NCBI GenBank assembly: GCA_963812255.1 | Contig: CAWEUM010000007.1 | Span: 62,001-126,000, forward strand | Direction: 5' to 3' | Length of the DNA stretch: 64,000 bases | From: DATJGR01 sp963812255 | Lineage (GTDB): Bacteria > Pseudomonadota > Gammaproteobacteria > Pseudomonadales > Azotimanducaceae | In this document: positions 9,128 to 17,301 of the stretch, one piece after another | How the letters are laid out: every line of letters starts with the position of its first letter | Numbering within the stretch: position 1 is the stretch's first letter | Notes under the pieces: model-generated | The model's database searches: none | Told to the model about the DNA's origin: nothing | What the model saw: only the letters and a program-made list of their open reading frames with translations | Translations under genes and position numbers: made by a program

Positions 9128-9592
9128 ATGAATCCCCAGATCATTGAGCACTATGAACTGCTGGTTGTCGGTATCGAGACGACCACCACTGCTGCAACGT
9201 TCGCGGCAGATATGCGCAGCCAAGGCGAACTGGCCGACCAGCTCGAGTTGGAATCGAAGATCAAGCATCGCGTTGATCCAGACGCATATCTTGTTCTGCT
9301 ATGGAATTGGTCATCAGACGGCGAGTTCCCGCTGATGACTGCAGTTGAAGTCACGTCCGATGAAGGCCAGCCAGGTGAATGCGTAGTCCAACGCCTTCCA
9401 GCTTGCGATTTTGCCGTGTTTTCCATGAGCGGATTGGTGCCCGACCTCGCTGAACCTTGGCCTGAAATACTGGCGTGGTATCCGCTGGATCTCGAAGGGC
9501 TCAGAACCACGATTCGTCGGTACTACCAGGCGACTGGAAACGGAGAAATCTTGATTCCCATGGTGCCTCACTTGCAGCCTAAGAGGAGTTGA
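9128..9592 (+). CDS. GyrI-like small-molecule (effector) binding domain protein
   Basis: 154 residues from ATG 9128, 10 bases after the VOC gene stop. The protein consists only of an AraC/Rob/BmrR-type effector-binding fold: an N-terminal strand with YELLVVGIETT, a central RLPACDFAVFSMSG strand and a C-terminal IRRYYQATGNGEILIPM. No DNA-binding domain is attached. Stand-alone members bind or sequester amphipathic small molecules. Pairing with VOC, P450 and nitroreductase genes fits xenobiotic handling, which is inference. Confidence 0.72.
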   Translation: MNPQIIEHYELLVVGIETTTTAATFAADMRSQGELADQLELESKIKHRVDPDAYLVLLWNWSSDGEFPLMTAVEVTSDEGQPGECVVQRLPACDFAVFSMSGLVPDLAEPWPEILAWYPLDLEGLRTTIRRYYQATGNGEILIPMVPHLQPKRS

Positions 9593-9639
9593 TTGTCGAT
9601 CGCGGCCTGCATCGACTCGGCGTGGTGTCCGCTATCTTG

Positions 9640-9666
9640 TGTGGATTCAACCGGTCGACGCAACAC
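9640..9666 (+). repeat. Terminal inverted repeat of IS30 element A, left
   Basis: 27-bp repeat beginning TGTGGATTCAACCGG. It matches the reverse complement of 14109-14135 at 26 of 27 positions. The transposase stop codon (9647-9649) lies inside it, a common arrangement in IS30 relatives. Confidence 0.9.
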
Positions 9667-9757
9667 ATTGATTGAACCGCTCTGCGGGTGATCTAAAGTC
9701 CAACGTCTTTCTAGGACGCTCGTTGAGTCGGCGCGCAACTGAATTCAGTTTCGCTTG

Positions 9758-9761
9758 TGAG
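9758..9761. repeat. Target-site duplication TGAG, left copy
   Basis: Matches 10975-10978. With one copy removed, the flanking IS30 transposase codons become continuous, which confirms the insertion boundary. Confidence 0.85.
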
Positions 9762-9821
9762 TGGCTCGCCTGCTGATAATTGGACCAGCTGATAAGTTAG
9801 GGTTTCTCGGAGGAGGAGCCC

Positions 9822-10085
9822 ATGAAGAAGCGATTTACCGAGGAGCAGATCGTACGGATATTGCAGGAATCGGAAGCTGGGATGTCGACGCGGGACGTGT
9901 GCCGCAAGCATGGTATTGCGGAGCAAACGTTCTACCGGTGGAAGACGAAGTACGGCGGTATGGACGTGTCGGATGCAAAACGGTTGAAGGCACTCGAGCA
10001 CGAGAACAACGAGCTGAAGAAGATCGTCGCCGACCTGACGCTGGACAATCGGATGTTGAGGGACGTGAACGCAAAAAAATTCTGA
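9822..10085 (+). CDS. IS407-type transposase OrfA
   Basis: 87 residues. The helix-turn-helix RFTEEQIVRILQESEAG ... VCRKHGIAEQTFYRWKTKYGG is followed by a leucine-zipper-like LKALEHENNELKKIVADLTL. OrfA binds the element ends and regulates transposition. A strong GGAGGAGG precedes ATG 9822. The last codons run over A7 at 10073-10079, where ribosomes can slip into orfB. Confidence 0.95.
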   Translation: MKKRFTEEQIVRILQESEAGMSTRDVCRKHGIAEQTFYRWKTKYGGMDVSDAKRLKALEHENNELKKIVADLTLDNRMLRDVNAKKF

Positions 10086-10945
10086 GCCTTCCCGAGCGGC
10101 GGCGTTGCGCGACGTACCTGAAGGCCCATTACGACGTCAGCGAACGCCGCGCCTGCCAGGTGATCTCGTTGCAGCGGTCGAGTTATCGATACCGCGCACG
10201 CCGCGATCCGATTGATGCGACCCACCAGGAAGTCGTTCGGCTATCCGACCGATACGACTACTGGGGGTATCGGAAGATCCACGACCTGATGCAGCGGGCC
10301 GAGATCGCAGTCGGACGCGAGCGGGTGCGACTGATCCGTCGTCGGGAAGGCTTAAAAGTCCGCCAGAAGCAGCATAAACGCAAGGTATTGGGCCGCAGTA
10401 CGCAGTGGGTGCATCGTGCCCAGCATCCGAACCATGTCTGGAGCTACGACTTCGTCATGGATCAGACGATCGATGGTCGGACGCTGAAGTGTCTGACCGT
10501 CGTCGATGAGTTCACGCGCCAAGGACTGGCAGTTCGGTGTGCGCGGAGCATGACGGCGGTCGATGTCGTGCGCGTGCTGACAGAGTTGATGAAGAACCAC
10601 GGTAGACCGGAATGTTTACGCAGCGACAATGGCCCGGAGTTCATTGCTAAGAGCGTCCAGCACTGGCTGTCGAAGCGTTCGGTGGGAACGCACTACATCG
10701 ACCCAGGCAGTCCGTGGCAGAACGCTTACAACGAAAGCTTCAACAGTATCTTCCGAACGACCTGCCTGAACAGGTGGGCATTTGAGTCAGTCGTCGAGGC
10801 CAGAGCCGTCATCAGACAGTGGCTCGAGGAATACAACACAGTTCGCCCACACGGATCACTAGAGGGGCGTTCGCCTTCCCAATTCATTGAGGATTGGGAA
10901 GACGCACGCTCGAAACCAACCACGAAACAGAGATCCCTAACTTGA
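9822..10945 (+). CDS. IS407-type OrfAB transposase made by -1 frameshift
   Basis: The fusion is produced by slippage on A_AAA_AAA at 10073-10079, two codons before the orfA stop. Zero-frame codons sit exactly on the two AAA triplets, and the -1 frame continues as ILSLPERRR. The OrfB part carries the rve integrase core: WSYDFVMDQT (Asp 1), CLRSDNGPEF (Asp 2) and NAYNESFNSIFR (Glu). It ends RPHGSLEGRSPSQF, as usual for IS407-group transposases. All catalytic residues are present. Confidence 0.9.
10073..10079 (+). promoter_or_regulatory. Programmed -1 ribosomal frameshift site (A7)
   Basis: Heptamer A AAA AAA in phase with orfA, followed two codons later by the orfA TGA. This is the canonical slippery sequence of IS3-family elements. 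Confidence 0.85.
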
Positions 10946-10974
10946 TCGCTGGACCAAAGATCGTGGGCTTGCCA

Positions 10975-10978
10975 TGAG
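10975..10978. repeat. Target-site duplication TGAG, right copy
   Basis: Partner of 9758-9761. Confidence 0.85.
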
Positions 10979-11587
10979 TGAGCCGACAGGTCCGTTCCCT
11001 TTGGGAAGTACTGCCTCAGCAAGCCGTTGGTGTTTTCATTTGAGCCTCGTTGCCAGGGGTTTTGTGGATCGCAGAAGTACACTGCAATGTCTGTTGCCAG
11101 CGTGAAGCGTTGATGGTCCGCCATCTCCTTGCCGCGGTCCCAGGTCAGCGACTTCCACAACTCCTTAGGCAGTTTGTGCGCTTGTTTGATCAGTGCGTCG
11201 ATCACCGTTTGGGTGTCTTTGCCATCGATCTTCGCCAACATTACGTATCGCGTGTGCCGCTCAACCAATGTCGCAATGTGACTGTTGTGATGCTCCCCCG
11301 TTTCTCCGGACACGTCGTTAAGGATTTTTCTGTTCGAACAGCATGGGGATCTGATGTCCGATAGCAGAATGCTTGCGTTGCCGGTTGTAGTACACCTCGA
11401 TGTATTCAAAGATCGTGGCCGTGGCCGAACGTCTCGAGGCATAGCGTTCCCGATGCACCAATTCGACTTTCAGCGTGTGGAAAAAACTCTCCATCGCCGC
11501 ATTGTCGTAACAGGTTGCTCGACGACCCATGCTGCAGCGTAAACCGTTGCGCTGGATCAGACGTTGGTAACGTGTTGCACAATACTG

Positions 11588-13045
11588 GGCGGATTCCATC
11601 GGTCGTTGCAACATCTCCAGATGGGAGGTGTTAGATGGGACGACCAAGAGGTTGGACAACGCAGCAGACAGGTCGGGAGCCAATGCGCTCGCCAGGTCGG
11701 CCATGCGTCAATCAGCGTGAAGCCAGACAGGCGTTTTGGAAGTGCATCGCGGAAGGGATGCAGAGTGAATCCGCCGCGTTAGCGTGCGGCGTGTCGCAGC
11801 CGGTGGGGACGCGGTGGTTTCGAGAGGCTGGTGGAATGCCGTCGATCAGTTTGGCGCCGGGCTCGAAGCGTTATCTGTCGTTTGGTGAGCGCGAGGAGCT
11901 TGCATTGTTGCGAGCTCAGGGGGTGTGGAATTCGCGAGATCGCCCGATGCTTAGGCCGATCACCTTCGACAATCTCGCGCGAGCTGCGTCGTAATGCAGA
12001 GACTCGTGGCGGTACACTGAAGTACCGCGCTACGGTTGCGCAGTGGAAAGCCGAGCGGGCTGCCAAGCGCCCCAAGACTGCCAAGCTCGTGGAGAACGAA
12101 CCACTGCGACTCTACGTGCAAAAACAGGCTTGCAGGCGCGGTCACGGATGCCAAGGGCCGACCGATCTTGGGACCCAACGTATCCTGGAGGGGGCGACGT
12201 CACGGCCGCCGTGCGGACCGACGGTGGGGCACTCTCGCCGGAGTCCAGAGCAGATCAGTCGCCGGCTGCGTATCGACTACCCCGATGACGAGACTATGCG
12301 GATCTCCCACGAAGCCATCTACCAATCACTTTACGTTCAAGGCCGCGGAGCGCTGCGGCGCGAGCTATCCGCATGCCTGCGCACCGGTCGGGCTCTGCGG
12401 GTGCCACGTGCCAGAACACAGCAGCGCGGAAAAAACTTCATCGCTCCTGAGGTGATGATCAGCCAGCGGCCGGCCGAGGTCGCTGAGCGCGCTGTACCTG
12501 GTCACTGGGAAGGCGACCTAGTCATCGGCTTGCAAAGCTCTGCGATCGGCACCTTGGTTGAACGTACAACACGGTTCACGATGTTGCTGCATTTGCCGCC
12601 GATGGCGGGACATACCTCAAGCACCAGAGCCAAGAACGGGCCGGCGCTGGCCGGCCATGGTGCCGAAGCTGTCCGCGATGCCATCGCTGCGAAGATCGCC
12701 ACGTTGCCGGAACAGCTCCGCAAATCGCTGACTTGGGATCAGGGTGCGGAGATGGCCCAACATACACAGTTGCGCATTTATACCGGCTTGCGATCTACTT
12801 CTGCGATCCACGGAGTCCTTGGCACGGGGTACCAACTATATAGACACCAACGGGCTATTGCGGCAGTACTTTCCGAAGGGTACCGACCTCAGCTTGATAT
12901 GGCGAGCATGAGCTCGACGCAGTGGCTGCTGCTCTCAACAGCAGGCCTCGCAAAACCCTCGGATGGAAGGCGCCAGTCGAAGCACTCGAGGAGTTACTAT
13001 CCACAGCTCAAGCAACCGGTGTTGCAACGACTCCTTGAACCTAAG
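11588..13045 (+). mobile_element. IS30-family element B, inside the IS3-group orfB
   Basis: 1458 bp with imperfect inverted repeats sharing TCGTTGCAACA (left about 11603, right about 13019-13029 reversed). A 3-bp target duplication CTG flanks it at 11585-11587 and 13046-13048. It belongs to a different IS30 lineage from element A: the ends and the protein differ. Its transposase frame is broken in several places, so it is now probably immobile. Confidence 0.88.
11635..13038 (+). pseudogene. IS30-family transposase B, multiply frameshifted
   Basis: Starts MGRPRGWTTQQTGREPMRSP at 11635 and keeps frame to LALLRAQG. An extra G in the G5 run near 11919 then moves the reading to GIREIARCLGRSPSTISREL. 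A pair of compensating shifts affects about 12120-12225, and a lost base near 12787 precedes IYFCDPRSPW. A further shift and stops occur before NGLLRQYFPKGTDLS. The C terminus RPRKTLGWKAPVEALEELL ends at 13038. HWEGDLVIG and TWDQGAEM retain the first two catalytic acids. Confidence 0.88.
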
Positions 13046-13632
13046 CTGACTGCCCCGGTCTGAATGGATGATCGTGCCCTTCGGGAAGGCACGCCGGGAC
13101 AGCGCCATGGTCAACGCATCGGCGACGAGCTGCTGCGTCATACGCCGGTTCATCGACCAACCAACGATGGCGCGAGAATACAGATCCATCACCACGGCCA
13201 GATACAACCAACCCTCGTCGGTCCACACGTAGGTGATGTCGCTCACCCACTTCTCATTCGAAGCTATCGCGGTGAAGTTTTGCTCGAGCAGATCCTCGGC
13301 CACTGGTTTGTCGTGGTTCGAATCGGTGGTCACCTTGAACTTCTTGCACTGGATCGCCTGGATGCCCAACACCCGCATGCGCCGCGCCACGCGGTTCTCG
13401 CTGCACAATAATCCTTGGCCGTTGATCTCATCGACAATCCGCGGCGCGCCATAGCGTTGCTTGTGCTGGCTGAACACCTGCCGGATGTGGCCATCCAGGA
13501 TGCCATTGGCGAGTGCTCGACGGCCTGGACGGCGATGCACCCAGTCGTAGTAGCCGCTGGTCGATATGTTCAACACACTGCACATGAGATTGATTGGCCA
13601 GACCTTCTTGTGCGCATCGACAAACCGATATC

Positions 13633-13929
13633 TCATCGGCTTTCCTTGGCAAAGAAGGCCGTGGCCTTTTTTAGGATGTCTTTCTCCATCCGCAGCCGAC
13701 GGTTCTCTTCCTCCAATTCGCGGATCCGTTGCTGTTCCGGCGTGAGCTTGCCGTGGCCCGCAAACGCATGTTCCGGTTGTCCTTCCAGTTCGCGTTTCCA
13801 ACGGCCAATCAGGTTGCCGCGAATGCCAAGGCTGCGGCCCGCCTCGGCGTTGCTGTAACCCTGGTCAACGACCAGCGATACCGCTTCTCGCTTGAACTCC
13901 TTGCCAAACTCTCTGCGCTTCTTCGTCAT
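13633..13929 (-). CDS. IS3-group transposase OrfA
   Basis: 98 residues: KKRREFGKEFKREAVSLVV and the helix-turn-helix AEAGRSLGIRGNLIGRWKREL, then a coiled coil RIRELEEENRRLRMEKDILKKA. Starts at ATG 13929. The slippery A_AAA_AAG at 13666-13672 lies in phase shortly before its stop and would pass ribosomes into orfB. Complete, although its orfB partner is destroyed. Confidence 0.93.
   Translation of the reverse strand: MTKKRREFGKEFKREAVSLVVDQGYSNAEAGRSLGIRGNLIGRWKRELEGQPEHAFAGHGKLTPEQQRIRELEEENRRLRMEKDILKKATAFFAKESR
13666..13672 (-). promoter_or_regulatory. Programmed -1 frameshift site (A6G)
   Basis: On the - strand A AAA AAG, with the zero-frame codons AAA and AAG exactly placed. The -1 frame then reads GHGLLCQGKPMRYR into orfB. 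Confidence 0.8.
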
Positions 13930-14108
13930 CTAACACCTCGTTTCGGATCATTGTATGACCCTTAACTCGGTGTCCGAAAATTCGGGGGAAGATCAGGGAC
14001 TCGCCTTTCTGCCATCGATCCCACATCAGAGTCTTGTCAGCTTCGGTGTAGTAAATCCTCGTCCTGTACTTCATCGACAACACTCCTTCTCCGTTCCAGG
14101 AGATTAGG

Positions 14109-14135
14109 GTGTTGCATCGACCGGTTGAATCCACA
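14109..14135 (-). repeat. Terminal inverted repeat of IS30 element A, right
   Basis: Partner of the repeat at 9640-9666, with one substitution at the 20th position. It lies 35 bases upstream of the transposase start (14074). Confidence 0.9.
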
Positions 14136-14229
14136 TGGCCCCCCCGACAATCATCACCACGCCATTCGTTCGGGAATGGGCTCAGCGCTTAGCCGGATGC
14201 AGTTGCCGACGTCGCGCGTCCTCCGTTCT

Positions 14230-14685
14230 TCAACGCAATTTTCGGTAGGTCCGTGACTGCCGCACCACGGGATCCAGCAAAGAAAGATCACCCACTTCGA
14301 CGGTGTTGCCTCTCGGAAACGGCGGCCCGGCGGCCTCACCAATCCCTTCGAGCACTCGGTCATCCTGGTAGTAGCAGGCGTAGGTGTGAAGCAGAAGGTT
14401 ACCGAACAGAGCTGGATGGGTTTTGCTGAAAGCTTCTACGGCGGTGACCCTGTCTGCCAATGCCTGGCCGGCGAATGCCCCATCGAAATGTCCAACGATG
14501 TCCACTACGCTCGCGACGAAATCCGCTGCGTTGTCGTTGAGGTAGCCGATGAAATCCAGCACCTGAGCACTCGGCATGTTCCCGTCGTCACTTGCAGGTA
14601 CGAGCGTATCCAGCAGCGCCGACAGCGTCTGCCGTTGCTGCGGCGTCAGCGGATGGTCTGTGGCGATGACATCGTTGATCGTCAT
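14230..14685 (-). CDS. Gluconate 2-dehydrogenase subunit 3-like protein
   Basis: 151 residues. LTPQQRQTLSALLDTLVPASDDGNMPSA at the N terminus is the hallmark of the small subunit of FAD-dependent gluconate/sorbitol-type dehydrogenases. The subunit normally chaperones or stabilises its GMC-family flavoprotein partner, which is the gene just upstream (5-base gap). No Tat or Sec signal is visible, unlike many periplasmic versions, so the complex may be cytoplasmic or the small subunit may be exported by another route. Confidence 0.82.
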   Translation of the reverse strand: MTINDVIATDHPLTPQQRQTLSALLDTLVPASDDGNMPSAQVLDFIGYLNDNAADFVASVVDIVGHFDGAFAGQALADRVTAVEAFSKTHPALFGNLLLHTYACYYQDDRVLEGIGEAAGPPFPRGNTVEVGDLSLLDPVVRQSRTYRKLR

Positions 14686-14690
14686 GCGGA

Positions 14691-16307
14691 TCAGTCGAAC
14701 AGGTTTGCTAGATTTTTTTTCATCGTGTCGGCGATATACAACGCGAGCGCCTGAATCGTACTGGTGGGGTTCACGCCACCGGCGGTGACGAAGATGCTGC
14801 CGTCAACAACGAACACGTTCTTCACGTCGTGACTGCGACCCCAGGAATTCACCACGGATCGTTGCGGATCATTGCCCATTCTTGCGGTACCCAGCAGGTG
14901 CCACCCGGCATCCCTGGCCACGCCGGAGTTGCCGATTGTCTTGGCACCAGCCGCCTCCAGAACCTCCTTTGCGCGCGCCTGTCCATGCGCCAACATCTTT
15001 TCGCTGTTATCGCTGAGACGATAATTGATTTTCGGCGCGGGAATGCCATCGGAGTCGACCAGAGTCGGATCCAGGCTGACGGTGTTGTGTTCTTCCGGCA
15101 GGTCCTCACACAGAACGCCAATCGATGCGACGTGATCGAATGTTTTGCCGAACGCTTCGTGATGTCCGGGTCCCCACGGAATGGAGCCCGACGCGTAGCC
15201 CTGCATCGCGGTCGCGAGCGGCCCTGCACCGCGGACGATCTGCATGTTGTAGCCGCGCACGAAGCCACGCGTCGGATCGGTTTCGTAAAATTCCTTGCTG
15301 AGGATACAGCAACCCTGCGGGCCTTTGTGGCTGTCCAAACGTTCCTCGAAGACGCCCTGCACGAAGCAGATGGGATGGAACATGAGGTTTTTTCCAACGA
15401 GACCACTGCGGTTGCATAATCCGTCGGGGAACTGCGCAGATTTTGAATTCAGGAGTATCCGCGGCGTGCCCACACCGTTGCACGCCATCACCACCACTTC
15501 GGCTTTCTGATGACGCTCGACGCCGTCCGCGTCGTAGTAGATCACCCCGTCCGCCATGCCGTGATTGTTCAGCGTAATCCGACTGACGCGACACCGTGTT
15601 CTGAGTTCGACACCTTTTCTGAGCGCTTCCGGCCAGTAGGTCACGTCGACGCTGGATTTGGCGCCTTGCGAACAGCCGGATATACAAGGCCCAAGGTTCA
15701 GGCATTTGTCTCGCCCTTCGTAGGGGCGCGTGATGATCGCGCTGTCCGACGGCCACCAATGCCAGCCCAGCTTGTTGTATCCCCGCGCGATGGTTTCCCC
15801 GACAAGACCGAGCGGAATCGGCGGCAGCGGTGGTTGCTTGGGCGGATACATCGGGTCTCCAGCCAGCCCGGCAACCCCCATCTTGCGATCGTTCTGCGAG
15901 AAGTACGGCTCCAGCTGGTCGTAGTCGACCGGCCAATCCTCGGCAACGCCGTCCAGAGTTTTCACCTTGAAGTCCGACGGGTGCAGGCGCGGGAAGTGAG
16001 CTGCGTAGAGAATCGTACCGCCGCCGACACCGTTGAAGTTGACCACGTTGATGGGCGATTCAGCGTTGTTGATCGGATAGTCCGTCTTCAGACCACGGAC
16101 ATTGGGATTGATGTTGTAGGCACCAAACTGCTGGCTTTCCCAATCTTTTCGGGTGCTTGGATACTCAGAAGAATTTGTCCAATCACCCTGCTCGAAGCAG
16201 ACGATCCGCATGCGCGTATCAGCGAGGCTCCACGCCACGGCTGCGCCGGACGCTCCAGCGCCGACAATCAGAACATCTATCGGGTCCGCTTCGGAGGTTC
16301 TCGGCAT
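14691..16307 (-). CDS. GMC-family FAD oxidoreductase (large subunit)
   Basis: 538 residues from ATG 16305-16307 with AAAGGACA upstream; an earlier TTG would add only ten residues. Dinucleotide motif VLIVGAGASGAAVAW starts near residue 12. GVGGGTILYAAHFPR is the GMC substrate-loop signature, and the C terminus has GWHLLGTARMG and SIFVTAGGVNPTSTIQALA. Paired with the subunit-3 gene, it should oxidise an alcohol, sugar acid or sterol-like substrate; the electron acceptor is not encoded in the operon. A dihaem cytochrome c lies 4 kb away at 20165. Confidence 0.92.
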   Translation of the reverse strand: MPRTSEADPIDVLIVGAGASGAAVAWSLADTRMRIVCFEQGDWTNSSEYPSTRKDWESQQFGAYNINPNVRGLKTDYPINNAESPINVVNFNGVGGGTILYAAHFPRLHPSDFKVKTLDGVAEDWPVDYDQLEPYFSQNDRKMGVAGLAGDPMYPPKQPPLPPIPLGLVGETIARGYNKLGWHWWPSDSAIITRPYEGRDKCLNLGPCISGCSQGAKSSVDVTYWPEALRKGVELRTRCRVSRITLNNHGMADGVIYYDADGVERHQKAEVVVMACNGVGTPRILLNSKSAQFPDGLCNRSGLVGKNLMFHPICFVQGVFEERLDSHKGPQGCCILSKEFYETDPTRGFVRGYNMQIVRGAGPLATAMQGYASGSIPWGPGHHEAFGKTFDHVASIGVLCEDLPEEHNTVSLDPTLVDSDGIPAPKINYRLSDNSEKMLAHGQARAKEVLEAAGAKTIGNSGVARDAGWHLLGTARMGNDPQRSVVNSWGRSHDVKNVFVVDGSIFVTAGGVNPTSTIQALALYIADTMKKNLANLFD

Positions 16308-16410
16308 TTCGAGGTTGTCCTTTCTGTCGTGAAACAACCCGCAGCGTCAGGCGCTGGAACCTGACGCTTGCGGGCAACGAGGCACTGCAAGACGTCTTGA
16401 TGTCACACAG

Positions 16411-17133
16411 TCAATCGATGAAATCCGGGTGAGCTTTCGCGACGCTCTCCAACAACCCAGGCCACGCCGTCTGTCCAGCAGCGCCGTCCATGAAATCGCG
16501 TACCAGCGGCGCCAATTCAGCGCGTATCTCCGGCGCAATTTCCGCAACGGGCGCACCGCCAGCTAACGCGCGAATCTGGCTGCTGCACGCCCGCTCCAAT
16601 GTATAAAGGCGGACATAAGCATCGGCCACGCTCTTGCCTACAGACAACGTGCCATGGTTGCGCAGCAGCATGTTGCCGTACCCGCCAAGATGTGCGACGA
16701 GCTGTTGTTCATCGCCGTCGCCAATGCCCGCATATTCGTGATATCCGAGATCGTCGCGCACGAGCAGTGAAGTCTGTGACAACGCGAGTAGCCCGCCCGC
16801 TTGTGCGGAAACTGCTATTCCGTCGACCGTGTGCAGGTGAAGAACACAATTTATCTCGGGACGGGCACGGTGGATGGCGCCGTAGATTGGAAATCCGAGT
16901 TCATCTATGGGGCTCGCACCCTCGACGATACGCCCAGTCAAATCCGTCTTCACCAGCGACGATGCAGTCACCTGCCGACACAGTTTCCCGTACGGGGTAA
17001 CCAACAACCGATCCGGTTCGCCTGGGACACGCGCCGTCAACTGCGTGAAGATGAGATCATCCCATCCTTCCATGGCGATCAGTCGGTGTACCGCGGCGAG
17101 GTCGCGCCGCTGTTCTGTTTCATTCGCGGCCAT
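16411..17133 (-). CDS. Class II aldolase/adducin family protein
   Basis: 240 residues. Zinc-site histidines are seen in VLHLHTVDG and LLRNHGTLSVG, and the phosphate or active-site loop in GWDDLIFTQLTARVPGEPD with LLVTPYGKL. Typical members are fuculose-1-phosphate-type aldolases or decarboxylases; many stand-alone members have no known substrate. Located 103 bases upstream of the GMC gene on the same strand. Confidence 0.9.
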   Translation of the reverse strand: MAANETEQRRDLAAVHRLIAMEGWDDLIFTQLTARVPGEPDRLLVTPYGKLCRQVTASSLVKTDLTGRIVEGASPIDELGFPIYGAIHRARPEINCVLHLHTVDGIAVSAQAGGLLALSQTSLLVRDDLGYHEYAGIGDGDEQQLVAHLGGYGNMLLRNHGTLSVGKSVADAYVRLYTLERACSSQIRALAGGAPVAEIAPEIRAELAPLVRDFMDGAAGQTAWPGLLESVAKAHPDFID

Positions 17134-17301
17134 GGGTCATCGAATCGCGCGCTGGGAAAACGACCGTACCAACCTCCTTCACTTGGGTAAAGGCGATCGT
17201 GTCGCTGCCCATCGGCTCCGCAGTTCTGCAACGCGGCCGACATGGGTGCAATTCGATTCCGCGGAATCGCGCACCTTCATCTGGAAGCAGTCCGCCAGTC
17301 G

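Larger units (their letters stand above)
9762..10974 (+). mobile_element. IS3-family (IS407-type) insertion sequence, apparently intact
   Basis: 1213-bp element with imperfect terminal inverted repeats of about 40 bp. Both ends begin TGGC, and the inner parts share AAGTTAGGG. A 4-bp target duplication TGAG flanks it at 9758-9761 and 10975-10978, the size typical of the IS407 subgroup. It encodes orfA and an orfB in the -1 frame. Both frames are open, so this is the best preserved and probably newest insertion in the nest. It disrupts the 3' part of the IS30 element A transposase. Confidence 0.92.
11318..13666 (-). pseudogene. IS3-group transposase OrfB, interrupted by IS30 copy B
   Basis: The upstream piece (13666-13046) carries SGYYDWVHRRPGRR, KWVSDITYVWTDEGWLYLAVVMD (Asp 1) and HSDRGSQ (Asp 2). 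The downstream piece (11587-11318) continues YCATRYQRLIQRNG, then CYDNAAMESFFHTLK (catalytic Glu) and ends MLFEQKNP. Excision of 11588-13045 plus one CTG copy rejoins the gene in frame as DRGSQYCATRY. The transposase is therefore broken only by this insertion. Confidence 0.9.
11288..13995 (-). mobile_element. IS3-family element (IS3 group), split by an IS30-family insertion
   Basis: Terminal inverted repeats share CCCCCG, CGGACAC and GTTAAGG at 11295 onward and, reversed, before 13989; TGAT at both outer ends may belong to the repeat. Without the inserted IS30 copy its own length is about 1247 bp, normal for the family. orfA is intact; orfB is cut between the motifs HSDRGSQ and YCATRY. No matching target duplication is seen at its outer ends. 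The IS30 element A sequence on its two sides is not continuous, consistent with an adjacent deletion after insertion. Confidence 0.85.
9647..14074 (-). pseudogene. IS30-family transposase A, interrupted and internally deleted
   Basis: The N-terminal piece starts at 14074 with MKYRTRIYYTEADKTLMWD, the classic IS30 start, and runs only to GES before the IS3-group insertion. The core piece (11287-10975) has IATLVERHTRYVML, TWDRGKEM with the second catalytic Asp, and NENTNGLLRQYFPKGTDL with the catalytic Glu. The C-terminal piece (9761-9647) reads SQAKLNSVARRLNERPRKTL to the stop. Removing the IS407-type element and one TGAG copy rejoins core and C terminus exactly in frame as TDLSAHSQAKLN. Confidence 0.9.
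9640..14135 (-). mobile_element. IS30-family element A, remnant carrying three other insertions
   Basis: Its ends are a 27-bp inverted repeat (9640-9666 and 14109-14135) with one mismatch. A possible 2-bp target duplication TG lies outside each end. The transposase, read on the - strand, survives in three pieces: 14074 to about 13996 (N terminus), 11287-10975 (catalytic core) and 9761-9647 (C terminus). Two IS3-family elements separate the pieces. About 190 codons between the first and second piece are gone, including the first catalytic Asp, so the element cannot move by itself. Confidence 0.9.

Noticed and set aside
9761..9821. Long orfB frame of the IS407-type element extending upstream of orfA, suggesting an independent start
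   Set aside because: The extension has no IS3-family similarity; orfB is better explained by -1 frameshifting at 10073-10079.
10726..11442. A continuous - strand frame that could be read as one 238-aa protein
   Set aside because: It joins IS3-group termini, an IS30 core fragment and antisense IS407 sequence; only 10975-11287 is IS30 coding sequence.
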